Assembly (NCBI GenBank): GCA_963777735.1
Contig: CAVZRQ010000002.1
Location: forward strand, 62,001 to 126,000
Direction of reading: 5' to 3'
Source of the DNA: ZC4RG30 sp963777735
GTDB taxonomy: Bacteria; Pseudomonadota; Gammaproteobacteria; Steroidobacterales; Steroidobacteraceae
Length of the DNA stretch: 64,000 nt
The translations under genes and the position numbers were made by a program. Below are positions 54,252 to 63,207 of this stretch, piece after piece. Each line of letters opens with the position of its first letter. Positions within the stretch are counted from its first letter, which is position 1. The notes below the pieces were generated by a model. That model saw nothing but the letters and a program-made list of their open reading frames with translations, was not told the origin of the DNA and searched no databases.

Positions 54252-55373
54252 ATGGCTTTCATTGAAAGCCGGCGTGAAGGCGAAAAACTCACCCTGGCAC
54301 TGCAGGGTGAATGGCGAGCGGCCGTTGTCCCGAAAATCCTGGCCGAGATCCGCAGGCTCGACCTCGCTGGCGTGCGCGAGGCCGAGATCGACGCGGCGGG
54401 CACGCAGCGGCTCGACATGGCCGGTGCCTGGGCCCTCGACGACCTGACACGCCAGCTGGCGGCGCAGTCCATCCCCGCGCAGTTCATTGGCGGAGAGCCG
54501 CAGGCCCTGCTGCTGGTGCGCAGCGCGCTGCTGGCCGATCCGGCGGCAAGGCCCAGTGCGTTGCGCGAGAACGCGCTCGACAATCCGGTGGAGCGCCTGG
54601 GCCGCACAGCGGTGGAACGCCTGCACGAACTGCGCCTTGGGCTCGCGTTCGTGGGGCAGGCGACGATGGTGTTCGCGCGCGCGCTGCTCAGCTGGAAGCG
54701 CCTGCGGCCCATATCGGTCGTGCGACATGTTTACGAGACCGGCATCACGGCGATTCCCATCGTGTCGCTGATCGCCTTCCTGATCAGCGTGATCATTGCG
54801 TACCTTTCGGCGAGCCAGTTGCGCAACTACGGCGCCGATGTGTACGTGGTGGACCTGATCACCGTGGGCGTGTTGCGCGAGCTCGGCGTGCTGCTGACGG
54901 CGATCATCGTGGCCGGTCGCACCGGCAGCGCGTTTGCCGCCGAGATCGGCTCGATGAAGCTGAATGAGGAAGTGGATGCGCTGGATGCCACCGGCGTGGA
55001 TCCGGTGGAGACGCTGGTGCTGCCGCGCATCCTCGGTCTCGTGATCGCCTTGCCGCTGCTGACTTTCATCGCAGACATCGTGGGTCTCGCGGGCGGCGCG
55101 CTGCTGTGCCAGTACCTGCTGGAGATGCCACTGCAGCAGTTCCTGTCGCGCGCGAACGAGGCCATCGCGCCCACCACCTTCTGGGCGGGCATCGTGAAGG
55201 CGCCGGTGTTCGCCCTGCTGATCGCGTTGGCCGGCACCTATCGCGGCCTGCAGGTGAAGGGCTCGGCGCGCGAGCTCGGCCGCCTGACTACCGTGGCCGT
55301 GGTGCAGGCCATTTTCCTGGTGCTGCTGGCGGATGCCCTGTTCGCGGTGTTCTTCATGAAGATCGATTTCTGA
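54252..55373 (+). CDS. MlaE-family permease with N-terminal STAS-like domain
   Basis: A 373-residue inner-membrane protein. Residues 1-95 resemble a STAS (MlaB-like) domain (LTLALQGEWRAAVVPKILAE; EIDAAGTQRLDMAGAWALDD); the rest is an MlaE permease (ITAIPIVSLIAFLISVIIAY; LGVLLTAIIVAGRTGSAFAA; EVDALDATGVDPVETLVLPR). In E. coli MlaB is a separate subunit; here it is fused. With the three following genes it forms a glycerophospholipid or sterol-like lipid transport complex between the membranes. Stop overlaps the ATPase start by one base (TGATG). Confidence 0.93.
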   Translation: MAFIESRREGEKLTLALQGEWRAAVVPKILAEIRRLDLAGVREAEIDAAGTQRLDMAGAWALDDLTRQLAAQSIPAQFIGGEPQALLLVRSALLADPAARPSALRENALDNPVERLGRTAVERLHELRLGLAFVGQATMVFARALLSWKRLRPISVVRHVYETGITAIPIVSLIAFLISVIIAYLSASQLRNYGADVYVVDLITVGVLRELGVLLTAIIVAGRTGSAFAAEIGSMKLNEEVDALDATGVDPVETLVLPRILGLVIALPLLTFIADIVGLAGGALLCQYLLEMPLQQFLSRANEAIAPTTFWAGIVKAPVFALLIALAGTYRGLQVKGSARELGRLTTVAVVQAIFLVLLADALFAVFFMKIDF

Positions 55374-56161
55374 TGGCCGCCCCCGAAGAACTGGCCGTGG
55401 AAGTGACGGGCGTGGTGAACCGCTTCGGGCGCCAGATCGTGCACGACGGCGTGGACATGAAGGTCCGGCGTGGCGAGGTGTTCGGCATCCTGGGTGGTTC
55501 AGGCAGCGGCAAGTCGGTGCTGCTGCGGACGATCCTCGGCCTGCGCCGCCCCCAGGCCGGCAAGGTGCTGGTGGATGGCGTGGACATGACGCAGTTGTCG
55601 GGGAAGACGCTGCGCGAGGCAAAAGCCGGCTATGGCGTGACCTTCCAGCACGGCGCTTTGTTCTCCGGCCTTACCGTGCGCGAGAACATCCAGCTGCCGA
55701 TGATCGAACACCTGCGCCTGCCGCGTGATGCGATGGACGAGCTGGCAAGACTGAAGCTGCGTCTTGTAGGACTACCGGAAGATGCGGCGGGAAAATATCC
55801 TTCACAGCTGTCGGGCGGCATGATCAAGCGCGCGGCGCTGGCGCGCGCGCTGGCGCTGGATCCGCAGCTGCTGTTCCTGGATGAGCCCACCTCGGGCCTC
55901 GACCCGATAAGTGCCGCTGCCTTCGATGACCTGATAGCCTATCTGCAGCATGAGCTGCAGCTGACAGTGGTGATGATTACCCATGACCTCGACACGATCT
56001 TCCGCATCTGTGGCAGCGTCGGCGTGATCGTCGACCGGAAAATGGTGCAGGACACGCGCGAGCGCATCGTCGATTACCCGCATCCCTGGATCCAGGCTTA
56101 TTTCCACGGCACACGGGCGGCACGCTTCGCGACCGGAGGGGTTCAGCAGAATGGAACGTGA
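55373..56161 (+). CDS. MlaF-family lipid transport ATPase
   Basis: A 262-residue ATPase with Walker A GGSGSGKSVLL, the MlaF-type Q-loop GVTFQHGALFSGLTVRENI, signature LSGGMIKRAALARAL, Walker B LLFLDEPTSGLD and switch His in MITHDLDT. It drives the adjacent MlaE-like permease. Overlaps the MCE gene by 11 bases. Confidence 0.94.
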   Translation: MAAPEELAVEVTGVVNRFGRQIVHDGVDMKVRRGEVFGILGGSGSGKSVLLRTILGLRRPQAGKVLVDGVDMTQLSGKTLREAKAGYGVTFQHGALFSGLTVRENIQLPMIEHLRLPRDAMDELARLKLRLVGLPEDAAGKYPSQLSGGMIKRAALARALALDPQLLFLDEPTSGLDPISAAAFDDLIAYLQHELQLTVVMITHDLDTIFRICGSVGVIVDRKMVQDTRERIVDYPHPWIQAYFHGTRAARFATGGVQQNGT

Positions 56162-57086
56162 AGCCAACTACACCGCGGTCGGCGCGTTCGTCATCCTGGT
56201 GGTGGTGATGGCCGGCCTGTTCGTCTACTGGTATTCGGAAGGGCGTGACCGGCGCGATTACACCCCGTATGAAATCTATTTCGCGGGCAGCGTCACCGGC
56301 CTCTCCGAGGGCGGCTCGGTGCGGTACATGGGCGTGGAAGTGGGCAAGGTGCGCCGCATCCAGCTCGACCCCCGCAGCGCCGAGCGCATCCAGGTGATCG
56401 CCGACATCGACGAAGGCGCGCCGATCTCCGACAACACCACGGCCGAGCTTTCGTTGCTCGGCATCACGGGCCTGCTCTACATCGACCTGCGGCAGAACAC
56501 CAAGGAAAAGGAAACACTGCCGCCGGTGCCGAGCCAGCGTTATCCCGTGATTCCCACGATACGCTCGACCTTCGACACTTTCCTGGACAGCCTGCCGGAG
56601 ATCGCGGCCAGCGCAGCACAGCTGATGGATCGGGCGCAGCAGGTGTTCTCGACGGAGAACACCGAGGCGCTGGGCGACATGGTGAAGAACATGCACGCGG
56701 TGAGCGAAAGCCTGCCGCGCACCATCGAACGGGTGGATGCGCTGCTTGGTGATCTGCAGCGCACCAGTGCCGAAGCGCGCGCCCTCGCGCAGAACCTGCA
56801 GGGCACCACCAAAGACCTCTCGCCGCAGATCCGCCAGCTCACCGAGAAGCTGACTGCCACCGCGGCGAACCTGGAGCAGGCGAGTTCCGGCATCACCACC
56901 TTCATCGACGAGAACCGCGGCAGTGTCGCGAACTTCACCCAGGATGGCCTGCCGCAGCTGCAGCGCACACTGGAAGAAGCGCGCAGCGCGGTGGAGGCGT
57001 TCGGCGATCTGTCGCGCAGCCTGAAGAACAATCCTTCGCAGCTGCTCTATCAACCGTCACAACGTGGCGTCGAGGTACCACGATGA
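56151..57086 (+). CDS. MCE-domain protein, MlaD type with long helical tail
   Basis: A 311-residue periplasmic lipid-binding subunit: one N-terminal membrane anchor (AVGAFVILVVVMAGLFVYWY), an MCE domain (YFAGSVTGLSEGGSVRYMGV, then EVGKVRRIQLDP; LLGITGLLYIDL) and about 180 residues of coiled-coil-like helix (LAQNLQGTTKDLSPQIRQL). It is longer than E. coli MlaD (183 residues), resembling PqiB/Mce-like forms that can bridge the periplasm. Confidence 0.93.
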   Translation: MEREANYTAVGAFVILVVVMAGLFVYWYSEGRDRRDYTPYEIYFAGSVTGLSEGGSVRYMGVEVGKVRRIQLDPRSAERIQVIADIDEGAPISDNTTAELSLLGITGLLYIDLRQNTKEKETLPPVPSQRYPVIPTIRSTFDTFLDSLPEIAASAAQLMDRAQQVFSTENTEALGDMVKNMHAVSESLPRTIERVDALLGDLQRTSAEARALAQNLQGTTKDLSPQIRQLTEKLTATAANLEQASSGITTFIDENRGSVANFTQDGLPQLQRTLEEARSAVEAFGDLSRSLKNNPSQLLYQPSQRGVEVPR

Positions 57087-57715
57087 AAGCAGATCGCCTG
57101 TTTCTGCCTTGCGCCCTGGCGGTGATGACGTTGCTCGGGGGGTGCAGCATGCTCGGCGGCAGCGCACCCTCGCGCATCTACGTGTTGAACGCCGCGCCTC
57201 CGGCCGCCGAGGGCGAAACCCTGCCGGCGGTGCTGTCGATTCCGCGGCCGTTGATACAGCCCGGGCTCGACACCGACCGGATCGCGCTGGTGCGTCCGGG
57301 AAACGAGCTGGATTTCTACGCCGCCAGCCGCTTCGGCGAGCCGTTGCCGAGGGTGCTGACGGCGCTGGTGCTGCAATCCATGCGCGGCGCGGGCGGCTTC
57401 CTGACCACCGTGGGCACTGATCGTGCCGGCCTGCCCAGCGACTTCGAAATGCTGCTGACGGTGCGGCGTTTCGAGGCCGAATATCTCTCTGGCGCCGCGC
57501 TGCCCAGCGTGCAGGTGGCCATCGACTGCATGCTGGTGTCCGGCGCGCCGCGGCGGGTGCTGGGGCGTTGCGATGCAGTGGCCACCGAGCCTGCGGCGGA
57601 AGATCGCATGGGAGAAATCGTGCGGGCGATGGAGCGGGCGGCGCAGCGTTCGCTGGCCGAGGTGCGCACCAAGGCCGTGGCTCTGGCGCGCGCGGCAGGC
57701 GTGAAGCAGCCCTAG
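57083..57715 (+). CDS. ABC-type transport auxiliary lipoprotein (PqiC-like)
   Basis: A 210-residue outer-membrane lipoprotein with lipobox LGGC and an ABC_trans_aux domain (RIYVLNAAP; LSIPRPLIQPGLDTDRIALV; ELDFYAASRFGEPLPRVLT; FEAEYLSGAALPSVQVAI). Such PqiC-type proteins are partners of MCE transporters and probably receive or dock the bridge at the outer membrane. Coupled to the MCE gene by ATGA. Confidence 0.9.
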   Translation: MKADRLFLPCALAVMTLLGGCSMLGGSAPSRIYVLNAAPPAAEGETLPAVLSIPRPLIQPGLDTDRIALVRPGNELDFYAASRFGEPLPRVLTALVLQSMRGAGGFLTTVGTDRAGLPSDFEMLLTVRRFEAEYLSGAALPSVQVAIDCMLVSGAPRRVLGRCDAVATEPAAEDRMGEIVRAMERAAQRSLAEVRTKAVALARAAGVKQP

Positions 57716-59199
57716 AACGTCGAGAAGCCGCTGGCTTCCATGAAGCGGTAGAGCCAGTAACGGGCGGGGCCGGGTTCGACGAAGGTTTCGGCGTCGGTGC
57801 TGTGCTCCATCCCCTGGCGATTGCTCCACAACGTCTCGAACCAGCTGGCTACTTCATTCGCGAGCAGGCTGGTGACGGGTGTGTCGACGATGACATTGGC
57901 CTCGAGGTTGAGATCCCCCAGGTTGCGGCGGGTGAAGTTGGCGGAGCCGAGCATCAGCCACAGGCGCTCGTTGCTGCGCACCGCGGTGAGCTTGGTATGG
58001 AACTGCTCGCCATGGGTGCGAATCCAGCGCAGCTGGATGGCGCCGTCGCTGGCGGCAATCAGTTCCGAGGCCACCTGCCGGTTGGGGATGCCGGATTTCT
58101 CGAAACCGAAGGCGTCCTTGTTCGGGTCGAGCAGCACACGCACCGTTGCGCCGCGACGGGCGGCGTCCAGCAGCGACTCGATCACGATCCGGTCCGACAG
58201 ATAGAACATCGCGACATCGACGGTATCCCCTGCGCCGGTGGCAGCGAGCCGCTGCACCAGATGCTCACGGATCGCGCCTTCGGTGGCGATGGTGGCAAGG
58301 CTGGTTGCCGAAGTGGCCGCGGCGCCTGGTGCGCTGTCCAGGAACTGGTCAAACGCGGTGCCCCGCCAGCCCGAAAACCGGGCGATGGCGAGCTCGCTGG
58401 CCAGCAGCGGCCGCAGTGCTTCCCCATCGAGCTGCAAGGCGACATTCGAATGCGCGCTGCTGGCGTCGTGCGGGTTGCCGGAAGAAACCAGGCCGCGCAG
58501 CGCCCCGCTGGCCGTGGCGGTGAGGGCGAGCTTGCGGTGATTCGCCTTGAAATGGGGAATGCGCAGCAGCGCGCCGAGCTTCACATCGGGACCTTCTGCA
58601 TCCAGCAGGTTGTTCCATGTGCCAGCGCCATCCGGTTTCATCCACCAGCCGGCGAGCAGCCGCCAGGCTGCGCTGTACACCGGATTGGAATCACGCAGAG
58701 GCTCGAGACGGACGGTCACCACTTCCACGCCGAGTTGCCCGAGTTCTGCGAGAAACGGCGGCGGAGTGCCGCGGTAGTAGTCGTTGATCGGGTCGACCAG
58801 CACCAGGATCGGGAGCTGCGGCTGCCGCTGGCGCAGCTCCCGTACGGCATCGGCCAGCTCTCTGGACACTGGCTGCAGGCCGCGTTCGTAGACCAGCGGC
58901 CCCGCGGGGCCGCCCTGGCCATTGAAGAGGAAATAATCCAGCAGCAGGAACTGCTGCGCATTGCGCACCAGCTCGAGTGTGGCGGCGTGGATGGTTCGCT
59001 GGGAACTGCGCTCGCCGTAGGCATCGGCCGCGGTGAGATCAGTGAACAGCTGCAGGGATTCTTCTGCCACGGGCACCATGGGCCCGGTGACATGCAGCCC
59101 CTGCGGCAGTGGCTTGTGGGTGTGCCAGATGGCCGTGCCGGACCACGCGCAGGCCAGCACCAGAAAGACGACGAGCCGCTTGCTGACGCGCCGCGTCAC
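57712..59199 (-). CDS. Phospholipase D-like protein with degenerate HKD motifs
   Basis: A 495-residue protein with an N-terminal membrane anchor (LVVFLVLACAWSGTAIW) and two PLD-like halves. Each half has HxK (ANHRKLALTA; QFHTKLTAVR) and the second also GSANFTRRNLGD, but the Asp four residues after the Lys in HxKx4D is Ala in the first and Arg in the second. Relatives include cardiolipin synthases and membrane-anchored nucleases. Loss of both Asp residues may lower or change activity. It converges on the Mla-like operon with a four-base overlap. Confidence 0.82.
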   Translation of the reverse strand: MTRRVSKRLVVFLVLACAWSGTAIWHTHKPLPQGLHVTGPMVPVAEESLQLFTDLTAADAYGERSSQRTIHAATLELVRNAQQFLLLDYFLFNGQGGPAGPLVYERGLQPVSRELADAVRELRQRQPQLPILVLVDPINDYYRGTPPPFLAELGQLGVEVVTVRLEPLRDSNPVYSAAWRLLAGWWMKPDGAGTWNNLLDAEGPDVKLGALLRIPHFKANHRKLALTATASGALRGLVSSGNPHDASSAHSNVALQLDGEALRPLLASELAIARFSGWRGTAFDQFLDSAPGAAATSATSLATIATEGAIREHLVQRLAATGAGDTVDVAMFYLSDRIVIESLLDAARRGATVRVLLDPNKDAFGFEKSGIPNRQVASELIAASDGAIQLRWIRTHGEQFHTKLTAVRSNERLWLMLGSANFTRRNLGDLNLEANVIVDTPVTSLLANEVASWFETLWSNRQGMEHSTDAETFVEPGPARYWLYRFMEASGFSTF

Positions 59200-61280
59200 A
59201 CCCTGGCGTTGCCCACGGCCCCTGTCTTGGGGAAGCAGTCAAAGGGCGAGTGGTCGGTGCTGGATTGCGTCGCGACCATCGAGCCGAGAATGTCCGCGGC
59301 GCAGGGTTCGCCGAACAGCCGGCCCTGGGCAATATCGCAACCCGCTGATCGCAGGAAATCCAGCTGCGCGACGGTTTCCACCCCTTCGGCAACGACCTGC
59401 ATGCCGAGGCTGTGGCCCATCTCGATGATGGTGCGCACGATGGTGGCGTCGTTGCGGTCGGTGGTGGCGTCGCGCACGAAGGACTGGTCGATCTTCAGCG
59501 TGCCGATCGGAAACTGCTGCAGCGCCGACAGCGACGAATAACCCGTGCCGAAATCGTCGATGGAAAGATGCAGGCCCAGCGCGGCGAGCTCATTGAGCAT
59601 GCCGATGGTGCGCTTCGGATCCGCCATCAGGGTGGTTTCGGTGATCTCGAGTTCGAGCTGCTTGGGCGAGACGCCGTGGCGGGTGAACACCGACTTGCAG
59701 TCGAGGATGAAGCTCGCCTGCCGCAGTTGCTTCAGCGACAGGTTCAGCGCGATGCGGCCCGGCGCACGGCCGGCACCCGCGAGCGCGCGGTAGTCGAGGC
59801 AGACGCGGTTCAGCACCCATTCGCCGATGTTGCTGATGAGGCTGTTTTCCTCGGCCAGCGGAATGAACTGCGCAGGCGGGATATCGCCATGGCCGGCGAG
59901 ACGCCAGCGCAGCAGCGCTTCGGCACCCACGATGCGGCCAGAGCTGATGTCGACCTTGGGCATGTAGGCCACGACAAACTCATTGCGCTCGATGGCGCGC
60001 TTGAGCTTGCTCTTCAGCATCAGTCTTTCGACCGATGCGGCGTTCATTTCCGGTGAATAGAAGGCGCAGCTGTTGCCGCCATTCTGCTTGGAGTAGTACA
60101 TCGCCGCGTCGGCATTGCGGATGAGGTCGATGACGTTCTCGGCATCGCGCGGACACAACGCGACACCGATGCTGGCGGAGAGGAACACTTCTTCCTGGCC
60201 AACATGGAAGGGCTGCGACACGGCGTTCAGGATGTCCTGCGAAAGGTGCCGCACCACTTCGCGTGCGGTGGATTCCGAGATGCCATCGATGAACAGCGCG
60301 AACTCATCGCCGGCCAGACGCCCGAGCACGGTGTCCGGCGGCAGCACGCCGGTGAGGCGTTCGGTGAGCACTTCCAGCACCCGATCGCCGGCGGCGTGGC
60401 CGAAGGTGTCGTTCACTTCCTTGAAGCGGTCCATGTCGAGGTACAGCAGCGCGAGGCCGGTGCGCGTGCGCAGCGAGCGGGCGATGGCCTGCTGCAGCAG
60501 GTGCTGGAACTGCATGCGGTTCGGGATCTTGGTGAGCGCGTCGTAACGCGCGAGATAGCGGATGCGGCGTTCGGCGCGCTTGCGGTCGGTGATGTCGCGC
60601 GCCACGTAGATGTGGCCCGTGAACTGGGGATCGGTCGTATCGATCACCGAACAGGCGAACGACACCGGAATGGTCTGGCCGCTTTCGGTGCGCAGCACCG
60701 CTTCGCCCACTTCGCAGGCGAGCCGCAGGCGTTCGGCATCGGCCACTTCCGGCGCATGCAGCAGGCTGCCGACGTAACGATCCTGCAGTGCCAGTGCTTC
60801 GGCGCCGGTCAGGCGTTGCGCTGCCAGGTTGGTGAACCGCAGCGAACCATCCGGGCGCGCCACGAACACGGCGTCGGACATGCTGTTGAGCACGTTGTCG
60901 AGGTAGTTCTTGTTGACGGTGGTATCGGCCAGGCTCTTGCGCATCTGGTCGACGGTGCGCTGCAGATCGCCGAGTTCATCGGTGCGGATGACGGGCACCG
61001 GGCGGGTGAAGTCGCCGTTGGAGATGCGATTGGTGCTGTCGTTGAGCTGCTCGAGCGCATGCGAGAGGTGCCGGCCCTGCGAGAAGGCGAGCCAGGTTGC
61101 GCTGCCGAAGGCACCGAGGCCGACGAGTGCGGCCAGCCAGGTTGCGGCACCGCTGCCGAGCCCGATGGACTGCGGGTAGCGCAGCAGCAGGAAGATCGCC
61201 AGAAAGCCGACTCCGAGCAGCAGCGCAAGGCTGGCACCGGAAAGGGCGAATTTGGTCTTGAGGCTACGCACCGCAACCAT
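59196..61280 (-). CDS. PAS-GGDEF-EAL cyclic-di-GMP signalling protein
   Basis: A 694-residue membrane protein. Two membrane segments at the N-terminus flank almost no periplasmic loop, then HAMP (LNDSTNRISNGDFTRPVPVI), PAS (LNSMSDAVFVARPDGSLRFT), GGDEF with the site AGDEF (GRLAGDEFALF) and EAL with AEALLRW, ITETTLM and DDFGTGYSSL. The AGDEF variant is found in both active and inactive cyclases; the EAL residues look intact, so phosphodiesterase activity is likely. The ATG 61280 is preferred, starting just before the first membrane segment; upstream in-frame starts overlap the divergent peptidase gene. Its start lies four bases from the stop of the following PLD gene's reading direction partner (ATGA with 59199). 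Confidence 0.92.
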   Translation of the reverse strand: MVAVRSLKTKFALSGASLALLLGVGFLAIFLLLRYPQSIGLGSGAATWLAALVGLGAFGSATWLAFSQGRHLSHALEQLNDSTNRISNGDFTRPVPVIRTDELGDLQRTVDQMRKSLADTTVNKNYLDNVLNSMSDAVFVARPDGSLRFTNLAAQRLTGAEALALQDRYVGSLLHAPEVADAERLRLACEVGEAVLRTESGQTIPVSFACSVIDTTDPQFTGHIYVARDITDRKRAERRIRYLARYDALTKIPNRMQFQHLLQQAIARSLRTRTGLALLYLDMDRFKEVNDTFGHAAGDRVLEVLTERLTGVLPPDTVLGRLAGDEFALFIDGISESTAREVVRHLSQDILNAVSQPFHVGQEEVFLSASIGVALCPRDAENVIDLIRNADAAMYYSKQNGGNSCAFYSPEMNAASVERLMLKSKLKRAIERNEFVVAYMPKVDISSGRIVGAEALLRWRLAGHGDIPPAQFIPLAEENSLISNIGEWVLNRVCLDYRALAGAGRAPGRIALNLSLKQLRQASFILDCKSVFTRHGVSPKQLELEITETTLMADPKRTIGMLNELAALGLHLSIDDFGTGYSSLSALQQFPIGTLKIDQSFVRDATTDRNDATIVRTIIEMGHSLGMQVVAEGVETVAQLDFLRSAGCDIAQGRLFGEPCAADILGSMVATQSSTDHSPFDCFPKTGAVGNARV

Positions 61281-61350
61281 ACTAACCCGGCATCCCTCGG
61301 GCAGCCACCGGCGCCAAAGCGCGACTCGGGGGATCGAATAGAATGCGCCC

Positions 61351-62079
61351 ATGGAGCCGGAATACCGCTTTTCACCCCAGGAACTGACGGGGCGCAGTCG
61401 CAGCCACATTGTGGATCTGACCGAGCCGGCCTGCAGCCTGCATCACGCGGTGGTGGCGCCCTTTCTGGCATTGCGGGCGGCGGCTGCCGCCGACGGGATC
61501 GACCTGTTGCCGCTGTCCTCGTTTCGGGACTTTGACCGGCAACTGACCATCTGGAACCAGAAGTGCCGCGGCGAACGCCCCCTGCGCGATGCCAGCGGTG
61601 GGCTGGTGGACGCCGGGACGCTCGACGAGGACCAGCTGGTTCGCACCATTCTGGAGTGGTCGGCCCTGCCGGGCGCCAGCCGCCACCATTGGGGAACCGA
61701 CATGGACGTGGTGGATGCCGCCGCCATGCCACCCGGATACCGGCCGCAGTTCGAGACCCACGAGTACGCGCCGGGTGGTGTGTTCGCGGCGCTGGATGAA
61801 TGGCTTGCCGTGCACGCGGCGGAGTTCGGGTTTTTCCGGCCCTATGCCGTCTATCGGGGTGGCGTGCAGCGGGAACCCTGGCATCTGAGTCATGCGCCGG
61901 TCGCGGATGCAGCGCTGCATCAGTTTTCGGCCCAGGTGCTGCAACAGGCGCTGGATGACAACGAACTGTTGGCCAGAGCGGCCGTGAACCGCCAGCTGCC
62001 GCAGATCGTCGAACGCTATGTGTTGAACATCGATGCCCCGCCGGCGGGCATGATCAATCGCGCGACCAGGCTCGCTTGA
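61351..62079 (+). CDS. M15-family (VanY-like) D-alanyl-D-alanine carboxypeptidase
   Basis: A 242-residue zinc peptidase. The M15B motifs are SRHHWGTDMDVVD (SxHxxGxAxD type) and EPWHLSH, supplying the His/Asp/His zinc ligands. Family enzymes trim peptidoglycan stem peptides. No signal peptide is visible, so export by another route or a cytosolic recycling role should be considered. It overlaps the convergent HD gene by 26 bases. Confidence 0.9.
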   Translation: MEPEYRFSPQELTGRSRSHIVDLTEPACSLHHAVVAPFLALRAAAAADGIDLLPLSSFRDFDRQLTIWNQKCRGERPLRDASGGLVDAGTLDEDQLVRTILEWSALPGASRHHWGTDMDVVDAAAMPPGYRPQFETHEYAPGGVFAALDEWLAVHAAEFGFFRPYAVYRGGVQREPWHLSHAPVADAALHQFSAQVLQQALDDNELLARAAVNRQLPQIVERYVLNIDAPPAGMINRATRLA

Positions 62080-63061
62080 AGTAGCTGGACATCAAGCCGC
62101 GCACGCTGGTGAGTGAATCCGGTTCGGCGGCGTATACCTGCGGGCTGCGTCGCAGCATGCGCCAGCTCTCGCTGCGCAGTACCTGCCGCAAAAAACCGAG
62201 GCTCCGGTCCATCGATTCGATGTAGGGATTGGTGTCGCCGAACATCGGGTCGAGGTAGCGATAGGCCTTGTTGAAGGCGGTATCCAGGCGTTTGCGGCGC
62301 GTCTCTTCCATGAACTCGGGGGTTTGCCGCAGCAGGTCGAGGCCGGAAGCGTATTTCACGCCGCGATCGCCCTTGGCCCCCATGGGCAAAGCCACGCCGC
62401 CGAGCACGAACTCCGGATAAAGCCGGTCGCGGCATTTCTCGAGATAACAGCGGTCGGCCATCTGCGCGATCATGTCGGCCGTGCCGAGCAGGTGACCGAG
62501 CTGGATGTCGCGCGGATCCTGCACCTTCTCGCCGATCTGCTCGAAGGTCTTCTCGTAGCCGGTGAAGTGCACGATCTCGCTGGTGATGCGGGTCCAGTGC
62601 GCGAAGCCGATGGTGGGCAGGTAGAACTCCATGAAACGCGCGCTGCGCGTGACATGGTTGCGGGTGAACTCCGCACCGTTGGTTGCGGTTTCGCCGCGCT
62701 CGCGCAGGTAGCCGATGTCATGGAACAGCGCGAGGAAGATGCCGATGGCCGCGCGCTCCGCGCCCAGCACCTGCAGCGTGCCGGCATGGTGGCGTTCGTA
62801 GCCGACCATGAGCCGCGCCATGGCGAGGGTGACATCCAGCGTGTGCTGCTGGTCGTGGTAGACGGTGTCGACGCCGAAGTAGCCGGGCATGCGGCCGGTG
62901 AACGCGAGCTCGAAATCCTGGAAGGCGCGGGCCACCGGGCTGAAGGGAGTGCCTGGCCAGGTGCTTTCGAACAGCTCCTGGACGGCGTCGCGCACATCGG
63001 CCGCGGAGCTGACCCGCACCGTGTTGGTGACGTCGTAATCGCTGCGGCGTGCGCTGTACAT
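62054..63061 (-). CDS. HD-domain phosphohydrolase-like protein
   Basis: A 335-residue protein with HD-type metal-binding motifs: His in YHDQQHTLDV, the HD pair in LALFHDIGYLRE, and a later TADMIAQMADRCYL. The layout recalls class I PDEase/HD proteins acting on cyclic nucleotides or phosphorylated nucleotides. About 120 C-terminal residues have no recognised domain. The ATG at 63061 is four bases after CAGGGA; an in-frame GTG at 63100 is possible. Upstream in the other direction lies an MFS gene. Confidence 0.82.
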   Translation of the reverse strand: MYSARRSDYDVTNTVRVSSAADVRDAVQELFESTWPGTPFSPVARAFQDFELAFTGRMPGYFGVDTVYHDQQHTLDVTLAMARLMVGYERHHAGTLQVLGAERAAIGIFLALFHDIGYLRERGETATNGAEFTRNHVTRSARFMEFYLPTIGFAHWTRITSEIVHFTGYEKTFEQIGEKVQDPRDIQLGHLLGTADMIAQMADRCYLEKCRDRLYPEFVLGGVALPMGAKGDRGVKYASGLDLLRQTPEFMEETRRKRLDTAFNKAYRYLDPMFGDTNPYIESMDRSLGFLRQVLRSESWRMLRRSPQVYAAEPDSLTSVRGLMSSYFKRAWSRD

Positions 63062-63207
63062 GGTTCCCTGCGGCGGCTGACCAGCGACGAGTCTAGTCAC
63101 GCCGGCAGATCCGGCGCGCGACAGCGGACACAGTTTGGGCGGATGTTGCGCACCCGATATGTAAAAGTAGGGGAAACCCCGATCACAGCCGGCAAAGCGG
63201 AAGGTTC

